From the NCBI RefSeq assembly GCF_000599865.1, contig NZ_JHAC01000011.1, positions 1 through 64,000 on the forward strand: a stretch of DNA of 64,000 nucleotides, written 5' to 3'. Below are positions 60,894-64,000 of this stretch, in pieces. The first letter of the stretch is position 1. The number at the start of each line of letters is the position of its first letter. A program made the position numbers and the translations under genes. The notes below the pieces were generated by a model, which made no database searches, was not told the DNA's origin, and saw nothing but the letters and a program-made list of their open reading frames with translations. This DNA comes from Deinococcus phoenicis. Its GTDB lineage: Bacteria > Deinococcota > Deinococci > Deinococcales > Deinococcaceae.

Positions 60894-61703
60894 TCAGGCC
60901 TGCGCGTCCAGAAAGCCGCGCAGGTCGCGCAGAAACTCGGCCGGACGTTCGAGGTGCGGCATATGCCCGGTGCCGGGGTAGACCCGCAGCGCGGCCCCCG
61001 GAATGCCCGCCGAGAGCCGCCCGGCGTTCGGCAGGGGAATCAGGTCGTCCCCCTCGCCGTGCAGCACCAGGGTCGGCGCGGTGATGCGGGCGAGGTCGGC
61101 CGCCACGTCATGCGCCCGGATGGCCCGGAACTGCCGCTTGAAACTCTCGGCGCTCATGGGGTGACGGGCGGCGTTCGCGGCAGCCCGGGCCAGAGCTTCG
61201 GGATGGGCCTGGGTGAACCCCTCGTGCGTCATCAGCGTGAGGGCCTGCCGCGCCCGTTCCTGCGCCTCCATGTCGGCGGGCAGGAAGAGCGCCGCGCGGC
61301 CCCGCTCGGTGGCGGGAGTGGACTCCGCCCCGCCCGGCGTGGTGGACACCAGCACCAGCCCCCGCACCAACTCGGGGTGCCGCAGCGCGAGGTGCTGCGC
61401 GACCATTCCGCCCATGCTCAGGCCGACGATGAAGGCGGGCGCGGCATCCACCGCCCGCAGAAACTCGGCGGCGTCGTCCGCGAGGTCGGCCAGCACATAG
61501 GGGGCTGCGAACGCTTCCGAATCCCCGGTGTCGCGGTGGTCGGGGGCGAGGGCGCGGTATTCGTCCCCCACCGCCTCCACCACCGGCTGCCACCCCAGCC
61601 GCGAGCCACCCAGCCAGGCGAGAAACAGCACGTTCGCGCGGGGACGCGCCGGAGAAACTTCGGTGTAAGCAAGTTTGCAAGAGGAGAGGCAGACTGTTTC
61701 CAT
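60894..61703 (-). CDS. Alpha/beta-fold hydrolase
   Basis: A 269-residue enzyme with the nucleophile elbow GLSMGGMVAQ, HGEGDDLIPL for the acid and GTGHMPHLERP for the His. Ordinary alpha/beta hydrolase; substrate not predictable. The ATG at 61703 follows the stop of the upstream gene by 1 nt. Confidence 0.88.
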   Translation of the reverse strand: METVCLSSCKLAYTEVSPARPRANVLFLAWLGGSRLGWQPVVEAVGDEYRALAPDHRDTGDSEAFAAPYVLADLADDAAEFLRAVDAAPAFIVGLSMGGMVAQHLALRHPELVRGLVLVSTTPGGAESTPATERGRAALFLPADMEAQERARQALTLMTHEGFTQAHPEALARAAANAARHPMSAESFKRQFRAIRAHDVAADLARITAPTLVLHGEGDDLIPLPNAGRLSAGIPGAALRVYPGTGHMPHLERPAEFLRDLRGFLDAQA

Positions 61704-61704
61704 C

Positions 61705-62307
61705 CTATACACCCCCAGTCAACCGGCGCTGCCCGACCCAGATACGCCCCTGCTCCACCCATGTGACGGGGCGTCCACCTTCAGGAATCAGGGTGCTGTG
61801 AGGGCGTTTGGCGAGCCACCGGGGAGAGACGTCTTCCGCGTCGACCTCGTATTCGTTCAGGCATTCCTGCCACTGGTACGCCCGCAGCCTTTCGAGAAGC
61901 AGAGCACCGAACTGCGGCGGAAAACCCCGCGTGCTGGCCCAACCGAGTTCAGAAACAGACCTGAACATGCCCCCATACCGGCCAGCCTGTGACTCTCCCG
62001 CCATCACCACCTGTGAATCCATGAGAAACGGCCACGCCAGCCAGATTCGCAAGTAAGGCGCGTCAGGAGCGGCCTCGGCCCAGGCATCGTAAATATTCAG
62101 CAATCCGTGAATCATCTGTCGCCCCAGCCAGAGTGGGGGCTGACGGCGGACCAGGCGGTTCCAGGGGTCGATCTGAATCTTGACGTAGTCGAAGTCGAAC
62201 CGGCCGAAGTGCGTCCAGTCCGGTGTCAGATGACGTTCTCGCCAGCGTTCCACCCGCCGAATCTGCGTTTTCCAGCCCCTCACTTTCTTCCGGTTCGTCA
62301 AGGCCAC
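61705..62307 (-). CDS. Hypothetical protein
   Basis: A 200-residue protein from GTG 62307 with AAGGGGG upstream. It has a basic start (RKKVRGWKTQIRRVERWRER), then aromatic-rich DWTHFGRFDFDYVKIQIDPW and helical LLNIYDAWAEAAPDAPYLRI. No known family. It might be secreted or structural; no signal peptide is evident. Confidence 0.6.
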   Translation of the reverse strand: MALTNRKKVRGWKTQIRRVERWRERHLTPDWTHFGRFDFDYVKIQIDPWNRLVRRQPPLWLGRQMIHGLLNIYDAWAEAAPDAPYLRIWLAWPFLMDSQVVMAGESQAGRYGGMFRSVSELGWASTRGFPPQFGALLLERLRAYQWQECLNEYEVDAEDVSPRWLAKRPHSTLIPEGGRPVTWVEQGRIWVGQRRLTGGV

Positions 62308-62320
62308 GGGTCTACCCCCT

Positions 62321-64000
<1,680 letters not shown>

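Overview
The window is high-GC bacterial DNA. From the left edge to about 47.26 kb it is a prophage, and from about 47.27 kb to the right edge it is host chromosome. Leaderless promoters, an ImmA/IrrE-type protease and the host gene set are compatible with a Deinococcus-like host, but that is inference because no rRNA or tRNA gene is present. The phage is siphovirus-like with an SPP1/HK97-style order. Its left end, including lysis genes and the other attachment site, lies outside the window.

Phage structural genes are on the minus strand and read right to left: small and large terminase (26.9-24.8 kb), portal, Mu F-like head protein, two very basic proteins, scaffold, decoration protein, major capsid, connector/stopper proteins, tail terminator, major tail protein, tail chaperones G and GT (joined by a -1 frameshift at a G GGA AAA site), a 2001-residue tape measure carrying a Cys/His peptidoglycan-hydrolase domain, and tail-tip and fibre proteins. 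Plus-strand cassettes interrupt this operon: a small leaderless-promoter cassette (11.1-11.9 kb), a two-gene cassette with its own operator (18.4-19.6 kb) and an HNH endonuclease gene next to the capsid gene.

From 27 to 44 kb lie many short, tightly overlapping minus-strand genes: small zinc-knuckle and membrane proteins, a replication initiator with tandem repeats inside it (candidate origin), a possible helicase loader, a ParB-domain protein, an ERF annealing protein, a DUF1064 nuclease-like protein and a C5 DNA methyltransferase. At 44.2-47.3 kb is an immunity and integration module: a Cro-like regulator diverging from an HTH repressor, an ImmA/IrrE-like metallopeptidase and a large serine integrase, with four copies of a TTGATACC-type operator.

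The most striking observation concerns three HNH endonuclease genes (29.3, 38.9 and 40.0 kb). Each sits inside a broken copy of a phage gene: DUF1064, ERF and the methyltransferase. In each case a full-length copy of that gene lies directly against the HNH gene, and the displaced original end remains as an orphan on the far side. The orphan ends still carry the 4-bp ATGA overlaps with the neighbouring gene, so the original gene order can be reconstructed.

The integrase is followed directly by the C-terminal part of a short-chain dehydrogenase gene, split at its YxxxK active-site codons; this is the chromosomal attachment site. Host DNA then carries a PAS/GAF sensor histidine kinase, a secreted C39-like/TPR protein, and a long minus-strand set of fatty-acid or lipid genes: two SDRs, MaoC, PaaI-type thioesterase, SMP-30-like protein, two acyl-CoA dehydrogenases, an APH-family kinase, a histidine phosphatase and an HSL-type esterase.
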